Origin: Fidelibacterota bacterium
GTDB taxonomy: Bacteria > Fidelibacterota > Marinisomatia > SCGC-AAA003-L08 > D37C17
Direction: 5' to 3'
Length of the DNA stretch: 64,000 nucleotides
Assembly (NCBI GenBank): GCA_004124405.1
Contig: SCKP01000001.1
Coordinates: 62,001 to 126,000, forward strand
In this document: piece after piece, positions 38,099 through 47,793 of the stretch
Position numbering within the stretch: the stretch's first letter is position 1
Layout: each line of letters starts with the position of its first letter
Translations under genes and position numbers: made by a program
Notes under the pieces: model-generated
Seen by the model: the letters and a program-made list of their open reading frames with translations, nothing else
Told to the model about the DNA's origin: nothing
The model's database searches: none

Positions 38099-40792
38099 AT
38101 GAAACAGGTTTATTTTTTCGGAAATGGCAAGGCAAACGCCACGGCCAAAGATAAAAATCTTTTAGGAGGAAAAGGCGCCAATCTGGCTGAAATGACAAAT
38201 TTGGGAATACCCGTCCCACCAGGTTTTACCATCAGCACAAAAATCTGTACCCACTATATGGATACAGGTGAATACCCGGAAAATTTAAATGAGGAAGTCC
38301 AAAATGCCCTCACTGAAGTGGAAGAAATAATGAGGCAGAAATTTGGCGACCCTGAAAATCCATTATTGGTGTCCGTCCGTTCAGGCGCTCGGCAGTCCAT
38401 GCCGGGAATGATGGAGACGGTATTGAATGTGGGGTTGACCTCGGAGACAATCCCCGGCCTTATTGAAAAATCAGGCGATGAACGCTTTGTGTATGATGTC
38501 TACCGCCGCCTCATAACTATGTATGCTGATGTGGTGATGGAAAAAGCTGCTGATATTGAACCCAAAGCAGGTAACGGAATTCGGGAAAAACTATCTGAAA
38601 TCATGGAAAGGATGAAATCACAACAAGGGGTTGAAAACGATTCGGAACTTTCTGCAGAAAATTTAAAAGAACTGTGCCACCTCTTTAAAATAAAAGTTGT
38701 TAAAACACTGGGAGAAGAATTTCCAGATGATCCCCATACTCAGTTGTGGGGCGGCATTACAGCGGTATTTAAATCGTGGAATGGAAAACGGGCAGTGTGC
38801 TACCGTGAAATTGAAAATATTCCTCATCATTGGGGAACGGCCGTAAATATCCAGGCCATGGTCTTTGGGAATATGGGGGAGAACTGTGCTACAGGAGTTG
38901 CATTTACGCGCAATCCCGCTACAGGTGAAAATGTATTTTTTGGAGAATGGCTGCCCAATGCACAGGGTGAAGATGTAGTGGCCGGACTGCGAACACCCAA
39001 TCCATTGAACAACTTGAATAAAAATAGTGATTCACCAAATTTACTCAGCCTGAAAGACAGCATGCCTAAAAGTTATGAAGAATTGGATGACATCCAGAAT
39101 CGTCTGGAGATTCATTATAATGATATGCAGGATATTGAGTTTACCATTCAGAACAACCGCCTCTGGATGTTACAGACCCGTACAGGACAACGGAATGGAC
39201 AGGCGGCTGTGCGCATGGCAGTTGAAATGCTGGAAGAAGGAATGATAAATGAAAAGACAGCCATAATGCGGGTGAAACCAGAGCAGTTAGATGAAATTAT
39301 GCACCCCATGTTGGATGCAGAGGCTGAGAAACAATCTGAATTATTGGCAAAAGGATTGCCCGCAGGTCCTGGTGGAGCTTCTGGACAGATTGTGTTTACA
39401 GCAGATGAAGCTGAGGTGTGGCATAAAAACGGGAAACAGGTTATACTGGTACGGAATGAAACCTCTCCGGAGGATGTGCATGGTATGTTTGCCTCTGAAG
39501 CAATACTTACAGCGCGAGGCGGAATGACTTCTCATGCGGCTCTGGTTGCCCGGGGTTGGGGCAAATGCTGTGTGGTGGGATGTACCGATATCAGAATATC
39601 TGCAGTTGATAAAACATTGGCCGCTAATGGCACTACCTTAATGGAAGGGGACTGGCTCACCTTAAACGGAAGCAGCGGCAAAGTTTATAAAGGGCAGATT
39701 CCACTGAAAGCGGTAAATTTGAAATCGAACACCTATTTTCAGAAACTAATGAAAATAACAGACAGGCACCGCAAGATGGGTGTGCGGACAAATGCTGATA
39801 GTCCTGCAGATGCAAAACAGGCACGGGAATTTGGCGCAGAAGGTATTGGCCTTTGCCGGACAGAGCATATGTTTTTTGATCCGGAACGAATTTCAGCTAT
39901 GCGTGAAATGATTGTGGCGGAAAATGAAGAAGACAGGCGAAAAGCCATCATGAAACTTCTCCCTCACCAGCGGGAAGATTTCTACGGAATATTGAAAGCC
40001 ATGTCACCTCATCCAGTTACCATTCGATTATTAGATCCGCCCCTGCATGAGTTTCTACCGCAAGACGAAGACCAAATTTTGAAATTAGCAAAAGAGTTAA
40101 ACATTACGACAGCAGAGTTGAAAGCACGGATTGAAAATCTGCACGAATTAAATCCCATGCTGGGGCACAGGGGCTGTCGACTGGGAATATCCTATCCAGA
40201 AATAACGGAGATGCAGGCACGGGCAATATTTGAAGCTACAGCCCAATTGGTGCAAGAAAAACAATCACCTCTACCAGAAGTAATGGTGCCTTTAATAGGT
40301 TCTGTAGAAGAGTTTACCAATCAGAAAATAATAATAAATGAAATGGCTGAAATCGTAAAAAAAGAAACAGGTACACAATTTGAATACCTGGTAGGAACTA
40401 TGATTGAACTACCCCGAGCCTGTGCCACTGCAGATAAAATTGCCAAAGAAGCGCAGTTCTTTTCATTCGGAACCAATGATCTCACCCAAACCACTTTTGG
40501 ATTTTCCAGGGACGACATTGGTGGTTTTCTCCCAGACTATCTGGAACAAAAAATATTACCAGTTGATCCGTTTCAGTCCATTGACCAGGAGGGAGTGGGC
40601 AGCCTGGTTAAAATGGGTGTGGAAAAAGGGCGGACAGTAAATTCAAAATTAAAAATAGGTATTTGTGGAGAACACGGTGGTGATCCTGATTCCATTCATT
40701 TCTTCCACAAAATAGGACTGGATTATGTAAGTTGTTCTCCCTTCCGTGTTCCTATTGCCCGGCTGGCAGCGGCACAAGCGGAGGTGGGTTAA
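38099..40792 (+). CDS. ppdK: Pyruvate, phosphate dikinase
   Basis: 897 residues, interconverting pyruvate + ATP + Pi and PEP + AMP + PPi. The N-terminal ATP-grasp nucleotide domain has LLGGKGANLAEMTNLGIPVPPGF and SVRSGARQSMPGMMETVLNVG. The central swivelling His domain carries ARGGMTSHAALVARGWGK, with the phospho-accepting His. The C-terminal TIM barrel reads GLCRTEHMF, PLIGSVEEF, FSFGTNDLTQTTFGFSRDD and GICGEHGGD. It stands alone, with a 173-base upstream gap. Its stop overlaps the stop of the opposite-strand LRR gene by 4 bases. Confidence 0.97.
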   Translation: MKQVYFFGNGKANATAKDKNLLGGKGANLAEMTNLGIPVPPGFTISTKICTHYMDTGEYPENLNEEVQNALTEVEEIMRQKFGDPENPLLVSVRSGARQSMPGMMETVLNVGLTSETIPGLIEKSGDERFVYDVYRRLITMYADVVMEKAADIEPKAGNGIREKLSEIMERMKSQQGVENDSELSAENLKELCHLFKIKVVKTLGEEFPDDPHTQLWGGITAVFKSWNGKRAVCYREIENIPHHWGTAVNIQAMVFGNMGENCATGVAFTRNPATGENVFFGEWLPNAQGEDVVAGLRTPNPLNNLNKNSDSPNLLSLKDSMPKSYEELDDIQNRLEIHYNDMQDIEFTIQNNRLWMLQTRTGQRNGQAAVRMAVEMLEEGMINEKTAIMRVKPEQLDEIMHPMLDAEAEKQSELLAKGLPAGPGGASGQIVFTADEAEVWHKNGKQVILVRNETSPEDVHGMFASEAILTARGGMTSHAALVARGWGKCCVVGCTDIRISAVDKTLAANGTTLMEGDWLTLNGSSGKVYKGQIPLKAVNLKSNTYFQKLMKITDRHRKMGVRTNADSPADAKQAREFGAEGIGLCRTEHMFFDPERISAMREMIVAENEEDRRKAIMKLLPHQREDFYGILKAMSPHPVTIRLLDPPLHEFLPQDEDQILKLAKELNITTAELKARIENLHELNPMLGHRGCRLGISYPEITEMQARAIFEATAQLVQEKQSPLPEVMVPLIGSVEEFTNQKIIINEMAEIVKKETGTQFEYLVGTMIELPRACATADKIAKEAQFFSFGTNDLTQTTFGFSRDDIGGFLPDYLEQKILPVDPFQSIDQEGVGSLVKMGVEKGRTVNSKLKIGICGEHGGDPDSIHFFHKIGLDYVSCSPFRVPIARLAAAQAEVG

Positions 40793-43700
40793 GGGCAATT
40801 AGTCCCATCCTGTTCGCCAATATATTCTTCTACGCAGGCAGGATAGGGTTGGCAGATATTATTTTGTGAAATATTAAATGTTTTTAATTGAGATATTAAT
40901 TCACAAACACTTTCCGGAATAGTTGTCAGTTGATTAACACCCAAATACAAATAATGTAAGCGCATATTTTTCCATTTTTGCACCCCAATATCTAAAGGGG
41001 TTCTTCCGGTTAAACTTTTGTTCATTGAAATAAAATCTTGGAGTGTAGAAATATCTTTCTCAAAATAACATTCCTCATCAATATCTAAATAACCATAGGG
41101 ACAAAAACTATACTCACAATTCTCAGTATTTTGATGCCCAATATAATCAAAGCATTCCAAGTAAGGTGGGCAAAGCAGATTGTTGGTTATCTCAAGACTT
41201 TTAAAATGCGGGTAAATATTACACAGGGTTTCTGGAAGAGATTCGAGCTTATTATTATTCAGGTTCAGATATTCCAACTGATCCAGCCTATCAATGCTAT
41301 TGGGTATTTCAGTAATGCCCCATCCATCAAGATTTAGTTGCTGCAGCCGGTTATTTTTCCACACCTGATATCCCAACAATAAGGGATGATACGCCTGAAT
41401 GCTATCATTAATTTTTGTAAAATCAATCAGTACCTGTAAATCGTCAAAATAATAACATTTTTCATCGAAAAGGACATATCCCTCAGGACAGGAAAGTGAA
41501 TGAAAACATGCTTCAACATTTTGGAAACCCACATCTTCAATACAGGGCGGGTAAGGCGAACAAATAAAATTATTTGTCATATCAAATACAGAAAGGTTTG
41601 AGTAAATATCACAGATGCTTACCGGCATATTGGTCAATTTATTTCCAACCAAAATCAGCTGATTTAATTTCCCACCAATCCAGTTTTGCTTTCCATTGTC
41701 ATCGCCAATATCAAGTGGAGATTTTCCTTCTAATGACGCATTGTTATCAATGATATCCTGTAGAATTTTAAGATGTTCTGTATAATAACAGTCGCCTTCA
41801 ATTTCAGTATAATTATCAGGACAAAAAGAATCACCACAGGATTCTGTTTGCTGTTTACTTACATATTCAATACATGTTGGATAGGGCGGGCAAATAAAAT
41901 TATTACTCACATCAAAATTAGTAAGGTTGGAATAAATAGAGCAGAATTTCGCGGGGATATAAGTTAATCCCAATGAGGATAGATCTAATGAAACCAGTCG
42001 CATATTAGACCATTTTTGTTTTCCAATTTCAAGGGGATTTTTCCAGGCTAAAGTTTCATTCTTATCGATAAAACTTTGTAAGACTGACAGATCATATTGA
42101 AAATAAACAGTGTTAATTGCTGAAATATCAGTTAGAGGAGAAATAATTGCTCGATTAGCAGTAATATTAGTTAAGGAGCCAACAGTATCACTATCATCCG
42201 CGACATTGCAATTTTCGGTGTTTTGTTTACCAATAGAATTAATGCAATTTAAATAGGGGGGACAGAGAAAATTATTGGTTAAATCAACACTTACCAAATT
42301 TGAGTAAATGTTACACAGACTTTCTGGGAGGATTTCGAGATTATTATTATTCAGATTCAGGTATTCCAAACGATCCAAATTTTGAATGCTTGCTGGTATT
42401 TCTGAAATTGCTAAATCATTCAGGTATAGCTGATGCAATCGATTATCTTTCCACACTTGATATCCCAACATTAAGGGATGGAAAGCCTGTATATCAGCAT
42501 TAATTTTTATAAAATCAATCAGTACCTGAAAATCATCAGAATTATAGCATTTTTCATCAAAAGCAACATCTCCACCGGGGCATGATAGGGGTTGAGTGCA
42601 ATTGTCTGGATTTTGATTTCCAATATTTTTTATACAGAAGGGAAATGGAGGACAAATGGAATTATTAGAAAAATCTAACGTCTGAATCTCACCATAAATT
42701 TCACAAATACTTTCCGGTAAAGTGGTTAAATTATTTTTGTAGAGAATCAACGTTTCTATTTTACCCTGCCGCCATTTCAGGAGACCTGAATTTTTACCAA
42801 CCTCAAGAGGATTTAAAACGGGAAGAACCTGCAAGAATGCAGCATTGCTGTCAATCAGATCTTCTAAAAAACCTAGATGGTCTGAGTGATAACACTCTCC
42901 CTCAATTTTAGTATAATTATCAGGACAAAAAAAATCACCACAGGATTCAGTGTTCTGCCTACTTACATATTCTAAACATTGTGGATAGGGAGGGCAAATA
43001 AAATTATTACCCACATCAAAATTAATGAAGTTGGAATAAATAGAGCAGAAGTTTGCCGGGATATAAGTTAATCCCAATGAGGATAGATCTAATGAAACCA
43101 GTCGCATATTAGACCAACTTTGCCGGCCGATCTCAAGGGGATGCATCCCTGTTAAACTTTCATTCTTATCAATAAAACTTTGTAATACTGCCAGATCATT
43201 TAGAAACTCATCTGAATTAAGCTCAGCTACGTAAGAAACAATTTCTAGATTATCCGTTAAATTTGAATTATCAGTATAATCCTCATCACTGGAAAAAGTA
43301 CAGTTTTCAGTATTTTGATACCCAATAAAATCAAAACAGGCAGGATAGGGTGGACATATAGAATTATTGGAAATATCAAACAATTTTAAATTTTTATAAA
43401 CTGTACACAGATTATCAGGAAGCCGGGTAAGATTGTTGCTTACCAGGTTTAAATGGGTGAGTTGTCCATTTTCCCATTGTTGATAGCCAATATCTTTCCC
43501 CAATTCAAGAGGCCTCATTCCATTTAGGGCAGAGTTACTATCGATAATTGCTTGCAGAACTTGAATATGGTCCGCTTTATAGCATTCACCTTGCAATTCT
43601 TCATATCCCACAGGACATTTAAAAGACTCACATTCTTTTGTATCCTGATTGCCGATGTAATCAAAACAGAAGGGATATGGTGGACAAATATTGTTATCAG

Positions 43701-44064
43701 AAAAATTGACCTGAGAATAGTAAGGGTATATGCTGCAAATCCCCTCAGGGAGAGTGGTGATATTATTTTTTCTTAGATCCAGACTATTGAGATCTTTTAG
43801 CAATCCAATGCTGTCTGGAAGGGTTGTGATTTGAAGCTCGCCAAGATAAAGGTAAGTCAGCCGATTATTAGTCCATTCCTGATATCCAATTTTAAGAGGA
43901 TTGGCGGCCTTTAGACTTGTATTGCTATCAATAAAATCCTGTAAAACATCAAGATGCTGCTTAAAATAACAATTATCATCCAATTCAACAAATCCCTCAG
44001 GGCAGTTGCCTCCCCATAAAAAAAAGAGAAAAAACCAAGTGAGAAATAGATTTTTTAAAGCCAT
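40789..44064 (-). CDS. Large secreted Cys-rich leucine-rich-repeat protein with nine tandem modules
   Basis: 1,091 residues from the ATG at 44064, which opens a clear signal peptide (MALKNLFLTWFFLFFLWGG). An earlier ATG at 44127 would bury it. The rest is nine repeated modules of about 95-140 residues. Each has a short Cys pair (CPxGY...CY), a helix (VLQDFIDSN), a PLxIGxQxW segment, one to three LRRs (LxxLxLxxNxLTxLPxSIC) and a closing ICPPYPxC...IGxQNTExC. Modules 3 and 6 replace the first Cys pair by a spacer. There is no membrane anchor or recognised sorting tail. A role in adhesion or recognition is inference. Confidence 0.82.
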   Translation of the reverse strand: MALKNLFLTWFFLFFLWGGNCPEGFVELDDNCYFKQHLDVLQDFIDSNTSLKAANPLKIGYQEWTNNRLTYLYLGELQITTLPDSIGLLKDLNSLDLRKNNITTLPEGICSIYPYYSQVNFSDNNICPPYPFCFDYIGNQDTKECESFKCPVGYEELQGECYKADHIQVLQAIIDSNSALNGMRPLELGKDIGYQQWENGQLTHLNLVSNNLTRLPDNLCTVYKNLKLFDISNNSICPPYPACFDFIGYQNTENCTFSSDEDYTDNSNLTDNLEIVSYVAELNSDEFLNDLAVLQSFIDKNESLTGMHPLEIGRQSWSNMRLVSLDLSSLGLTYIPANFCSIYSNFINFDVGNNFICPPYPQCLEYVSRQNTESCGDFFCPDNYTKIEGECYHSDHLGFLEDLIDSNAAFLQVLPVLNPLEVGKNSGLLKWRQGKIETLILYKNNLTTLPESICEIYGEIQTLDFSNNSICPPFPFCIKNIGNQNPDNCTQPLSCPGGDVAFDEKCYNSDDFQVLIDFIKINADIQAFHPLMLGYQVWKDNRLHQLYLNDLAISEIPASIQNLDRLEYLNLNNNNLEILPESLCNIYSNLVSVDLTNNFLCPPYLNCINSIGKQNTENCNVADDSDTVGSLTNITANRAIISPLTDISAINTVYFQYDLSVLQSFIDKNETLAWKNPLEIGKQKWSNMRLVSLDLSSLGLTYIPAKFCSIYSNLTNFDVSNNFICPPYPTCIEYVSKQQTESCGDSFCPDNYTEIEGDCYYTEHLKILQDIIDNNASLEGKSPLDIGDDNGKQNWIGGKLNQLILVGNKLTNMPVSICDIYSNLSVFDMTNNFICSPYPPCIEDVGFQNVEACFHSLSCPEGYVLFDEKCYYFDDLQVLIDFTKINDSIQAYHPLLLGYQVWKNNRLQQLNLDGWGITEIPNSIDRLDQLEYLNLNNNKLESLPETLCNIYPHFKSLEITNNLLCPPYLECFDYIGHQNTENCEYSFCPYGYLDIDEECYFEKDISTLQDFISMNKSLTGRTPLDIGVQKWKNMRLHYLYLGVNQLTTIPESVCELISQLKTFNISQNNICQPYPACVEEYIGEQDGTNCP
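41113..43202 (-). repeat. 1.1-kb tandem duplication inside the LRR gene
   Basis: Modules 3-4-5 (about 42205-43202) and 6-7-8 (about 41113-42098) are near copies of each other, offset by 1,092-1,104 bases. The best-kept stretch is 59 identical bases at 41954-42012 and 43058-43116. The copies differ elsewhere, including codon-multiple indels, so the frame is preserved. Confidence 0.85.
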
Positions 44065-44152
44065 AGAGCCATATAATTTACAATCATTGAAATAGATATT
44101 GGAAAATATAGAAATTGAAATTTTCAATTAATTGCGTAGTAAAAAACAATTT

Positions 44153-44167
44153 GTAACAATATGTTAC
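44153..44167. promoter_or_regulatory. Short palindrome in the divergent LRR/dockerin promoter region
   Basis: GTAACA-ATA-TGTTAC is a perfect 6-bp inverted repeat with a 3-base centre. It lies between the divergent LRR gene (start 44064) and dockerin-protein gene (start 44241). A shared operator for the two extracellular proteins is plausible; nothing shows which regulator. Confidence 0.35.
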
Positions 44168-44181
44168 GAGCCGGAGAAATT

Positions 44182-44244
44182 ATGAGGAGTAAAAGGAGGA
44201 GTATTATTAACTTACTTTCTAAATTATGGAGAGAATTGGTATGA
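44182..44244 (+). CDS. Possible 20-residue leader peptide
   Basis: A short open frame with a good ribosome site (GGAG five bases before ATG) encodes a basic 20-residue peptide (MRSKRRSIINLLSKLWRELV). Its TGA overlaps the ATG of the dockerin-protein gene as ATGA. This is the layout of a translationally coupled leader. It could equally be chance; conservation in relatives would be needed to call it a gene. Confidence 0.3.
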   Translation: MRSKRRSIINLLSKLWRELV

Positions 44245-45833
44245 AAACAGGAAAAATTATTATTGCAGCGACAATTTTATTGTGTACTTCCCTTATGGCC
44301 GCAGAAGAATATACTCCTGAACAGAAACAAGCATTGGGTCAAAAAGCTGTTCATGAGATGATGCAGAAAATATTTTCTGAATCTATGAGAGCCAAACGCG
44401 CCTTTTTGGAAGCCAAATCCCGAGAGAATCCCTTATCAAATTTTGCCACTACCGCCCCTCGCTCAGAATTTGTTGTAAACGTAGATATATCAGAAGAATT
44501 AGCAGCCGGTATAAACTCTTCCACTGTTTATGTTTCGACCGATGGTCAAGCTTCCTGGCAATCAGCCCCCGCAAACCCCATGGGTACTGCCGGGTATGAA
44601 ACAACCTGGAGCGGAACTATTAATGCCAATGATGGCAGTTCAGCCCATTCTTACTTGTCTGGATTGGTAGACTCCGAAGTTCTTGGAGAAAATTTTGGAA
44701 CAATTATCGTTTCCGGAACACCTCATAATATTAATGGTAACTGGCCTCCCGGTAGCAATTTATATGCCCACATGGTAGATGAACCAGCAGGGGACGCTCC
44801 CTCTAATCAGGACATTACCGCAGTCAGGGGCACCTATAAAGGCAGTACTACTGTGGATAGTGAAGGGAATCCCTATACAGATGTAGAACGGTTTTACATG
44901 AGTCTTACTTTAAATGGAGGGTGTTGCGATGAGGGCGGTCTTTTCGGCCCCTGGTATATCTATGGCGTGGGTATCATGAACCCTGAGGCGGAAGCTGCTG
45001 TAGCTTATGCAATTGGATACGGCGACGGCGGCTTTGGTCAGCTAACACCAGGACTGTTGAAATTAACCGGGGACATAACTAACGGAGAGCTAGATGGATT
45101 TGACTATATTACTACAAATATTTCATATACCACCAGCGGGAATGATATGCAGGCAACGGCATTGATGAGCTATCTTACTAACGATCCTGACTGGGGAACT
45201 TGGCCAAATTCATTTAATGGTTTTATCGTGTTGGGTGTGACAGTAGAAGCTTCTCTTGACGGCCTGGATGTTGAAGCGGAAGTATTGGATACAACTGACC
45301 CAGGGCTAATGATTTGTGCAACAACAAACCAGGATGGAAACATTGCCCTGTCTCTCAGCTACCCGGAATTTGATGCTGAATCGAATACTTTGTCCGTAAC
45401 TTATTCAGATGGTGATGGCAATCTACCATGGAAAAAGTCTGTACAACTATGTGATGCCGGTACAGATAATTGTTCTTCCCCAATGGACATGATACCTGAT
45501 AGCCATACCTATAAAGATGGTGTCACCTTTTCTGCTTCTACTAATGCTGTGGGAGATGGTGATTACGACGCTCATTTCTGGTTTGCCGATGATGATATAG
45601 AAAACTATCCAGCAGCACAAATTAACCTACCCATTACAATTGGAAGTGGTGGTAGCGGTTGTGCCATGGAGGGTGATTTAAACCTTGACAGCATTACAAA
45701 TATATTGGATATTGTTTTGCTGGTAAATCTTGTATTAACCAATGCAGAGGCTGATGACTGTTCAGATGTGAATGGGGATGGTGTATTAAATGTGCTGGAT
45801 ATTGTACTGCTGGTGAATATTGTTTTGGGTTGA
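44241..45833 (+). CDS. Secreted protein with C-terminal dockerin-type repeats
   Basis: 530 residues from the ATG after GGAGAG. The in-frame ATG at 44226 lacks a ribosome site and spoils the signal peptide MKTGKIIIAATILLCTSLMAAEE. The middle part is beta-rich with no family I recognise; GGCCDEGG, near residue 230, has a vicinal Cys pair. The last 58 residues are two dockerin-like calcium loops: GDLNLDSITNILDIVLLVNLVL and DVNGDGVLNVLDIVLLVNIVLG. In cellulosome-less bacteria such repeats commonly mark surface or secreted proteins. It is followed by a strong terminator. Confidence 0.82.
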   Translation: MKTGKIIIAATILLCTSLMAAEEYTPEQKQALGQKAVHEMMQKIFSESMRAKRAFLEAKSRENPLSNFATTAPRSEFVVNVDISEELAAGINSSTVYVSTDGQASWQSAPANPMGTAGYETTWSGTINANDGSSAHSYLSGLVDSEVLGENFGTIIVSGTPHNINGNWPPGSNLYAHMVDEPAGDAPSNQDITAVRGTYKGSTTVDSEGNPYTDVERFYMSLTLNGGCCDEGGLFGPWYIYGVGIMNPEAEAAVAYAIGYGDGGFGQLTPGLLKLTGDITNGELDGFDYITTNISYTTSGNDMQATALMSYLTNDPDWGTWPNSFNGFIVLGVTVEASLDGLDVEAEVLDTTDPGLMICATTNQDGNIALSLSYPEFDAESNTLSVTYSDGDGNLPWKKSVQLCDAGTDNCSSPMDMIPDSHTYKDGVTFSASTNAVGDGDYDAHFWFADDDIENYPAAQINLPITIGSGGSGCAMEGDLNLDSITNILDIVLLVNLVLTNAEADDCSDVNGDGVLNVLDIVLLVNIVLG

Positions 45834-45862
45834 TATTTATTTAAGATATAATATTATTTTAT

Positions 45863-45891
45863 ATAAGCCCCTGTTAAATGCAGGGGCTTAT
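45863..45891 (+). terminator. Rho-independent terminator after the dockerin-protein gene
   Basis: A perfect 11-bp stem (ATAAGCCCCTG with CAGGGGCTTAT) and a 7-base loop TTAAATG, followed by TATTTTCTT. It begins 30 bases after the stop codon. This is the clearest intrinsic terminator in the window. Confidence 0.88.
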
Positions 45892-45949
45892 TATTTTCTT
45901 AAATAAAAAGAACCCCATATATTATACTCTCAACAAATAAAGGACTCAT

Positions 45950-46684
45950 ATGAATTATATTTCTACTACTAGCAATAAAACCTTAATGACCCTGGCCCTT
46001 AAATCATTAAAGGGGAAATGGGGTATAGCAATCGGCGCATGGCTTGCATTTTTTATTTTGACTGAGTTTAAATTTGGCTGGGAATGGCAGGGGGATGATG
46101 GAGGAAACTATAAAGTCGCTTTAGAAATAGTTGGTTTAATCATTGGTGGCCCGTTATCCCTTGGGTATACAACTTTAATATTACTTATTTCAAGAAATCA
46201 AAAACCAGATTTTGCAATCTTGTTCGGCGGCTTCAAACGTTTCGGCATTTCTTTCGCAGCTTATTTACTGAGGTTTATTTTTATAATACTCTGGACCCTT
46301 TTATTAATTATCCCCGGGATCATTGCATGGCTGCGATATTCCCAAACTTTTTATATTTTATCAGAAGATGAAAAAATTGGCCCACTAGAGGCTATTTCAA
46401 AAAGTAAAGAAATGATGGCGGGTAATAATTGGAAATTATTTTGTCTCTATTTCCGATTCATTGGCTGGTTTATTTTATGTATTATTACTCTTGGATTTGC
46501 AGGATTATATGTAGGGCCCTATTTCAGCCAGAGCCGCACCAATTTTTATAATGATTTAATAAATGATAACCTTACAGAAAAAACAGAGTCCTATGAAAGA
46601 AACCGGGAAACGGTTAGCGATAAACTAACAGAATCTCATGAACCTGAACATAATAATGAAAAAGAAGAAGATAAGGGAACTTAA
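45950..46684 (+). CDS. DUF975 family membrane protein
   Basis: 244 residues with four or five membrane segments. LRYSQTFYILSEDEKIGPLEAISKSKEMMAG, FRFIGWFILCIITLGFAGLYVGPY and SRTNFYNDL follow the DUF975 consensus closely (family named precisely; function unknown). A charged Glu/Lys-rich cytoplasmic tail of about 40 residues ends the protein. GGA precedes the start. It has a distant relative at 13218-13937. The stop overlaps the threonine aldolase stop by 4 bases. Confidence 0.8.
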   Translation: MNYISTTSNKTLMTLALKSLKGKWGIAIGAWLAFFILTEFKFGWEWQGDDGGNYKVALEIVGLIIGGPLSLGYTTLILLISRNQKPDFAILFGGFKRFGISFAAYLLRFIFIILWTLLLIIPGIIAWLRYSQTFYILSEDEKIGPLEAISKSKEMMAGNNWKLFCLYFRFIGWFILCIITLGFAGLYVGPYFSQSRTNFYNDLINDNLTEKTESYERNRETVSDKLTESHEPEHNNEKEEDKGT

Positions 46685-47718
46685 TTCACCATTTTATCAA
46701 GAACCTCTAATGTTTTTTCTATATCATCTCTGGTAATACCATAATGTGTAACCAGCCTAAATCGATTTGAGCTGATCTCAAAAAATTTAATGCCCCGGTT
46801 ATCCATTTTGGATACTAATTGTGAACCTGTCAATTTTGGAGAATTTAATCCAAAGTAAATGATGTTGGTTTGCACTTTTTTCTCATCAATGGTTAATCCA
46901 TTTATTTGAGCAATACCTTCAGCGAGAAGTTTAGCATTTTTATGATCTTCTAATAATTGGGATTCAGCTAAATTTAATGAAAGTAAACCGGCAGCAGCTA
47001 AGATTCCCGCTTGACGCATACCACCCCCCAATGCCTTCCGGTTGCGCCGGACCTGATAAATAAATTTTTCACCGCCGCAAACTACAGAACCCACCGGGGC
47101 GGCTAATCCTTTTGATAAACAGAAAGTAACGGAGTCTGCATTTTCCACTAAATCTTTCACCGCTACATTCAGGGCAACTGCAGCATTAAAAATTCTGGCT
47201 CCATCTATATGTAGTTTCAGCCCATTTTCTTTGGCGATGAGGGCAACGGAATTTATATACTCAACTGAAAGGGGCATGCCAAAACACATGTTATGGGTAT
47301 TCTCCAGACTGATGGCTGAAGTTTTAGGGAAGTGATCATTTTCAGTTCGGATAGCAGATTTTATTTCCTCAACGTCCAAAGTGCCATCATCTTGATTGGG
47401 AAGCTGCCGGGAATGAATACCCCCAAAAGCTGAGATACCACCCCCTTCATAGAGGAATGTGTGCGATTTATCACCCAGTATAATTTCAGTACCCCTATCA
47501 CAATGAGCCAAAATGGAAGCCAGATTTCCCATAGTGCCACTAGGTACAAAGATAGCGGCTTCCTTGCCAAACAGTTCAGAAGATTTAGATTCCAATTGGT
47601 TAATGGTTGGATCTTCCTGAAAGACATCATCACCCAAATCAGCATTGGCGATTGACTGCCGCATTTCATCTGATGGCAGTGTTACGGTGTCGCTTCGAAG
47701 GTCTATTATTTTATTCAT
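46681..47718 (-). CDS. ltaE: Low-specificity L-threonine aldolase
   Basis: 345 residues, a fold-type I PLP enzyme cleaving threonine/allo-threonine to glycine and acetaldehyde. DLRSDTVTLPSDEMR is the family N-terminus. LHIDGARIFNAA contains the Asp contacting PLP, and SVTFCLSKGLAAPVGS holds the PLP-binding Lys. RKALGGGMRQAGILAAAGL is another signature. It is transcribed alone on the - strand and is convergent with the DUF975 gene. Confidence 0.94.
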   Translation of the reverse strand: MNKIIDLRSDTVTLPSDEMRQSIANADLGDDVFQEDPTINQLESKSSELFGKEAAIFVPSGTMGNLASILAHCDRGTEIILGDKSHTFLYEGGGISAFGGIHSRQLPNQDDGTLDVEEIKSAIRTENDHFPKTSAISLENTHNMCFGMPLSVEYINSVALIAKENGLKLHIDGARIFNAAVALNVAVKDLVENADSVTFCLSKGLAAPVGSVVCGGEKFIYQVRRNRKALGGGMRQAGILAAAGLLSLNLAESQLLEDHKNAKLLAEGIAQINGLTIDEKKVQTNIIYFGLNSPKLTGSQLVSKMDNRGIKFFEISSNRFRLVTHYGITRDDIEKTLEVLDKMVN

Positions 47719-47793
47719 TCATTTATTTTATGTATTTCAACTATGCTGGAATTTAATACCCTTTTATGCAGGCGCAGAATCCTAAATTTTACT

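Noticed and set aside
40789-44064. Repeat region as CRISPR array or DNA satellite
   Set aside because: The repeats stay in one open frame, vary like protein modules and have a period of hundreds of bases; no short direct repeats with spacers exist.
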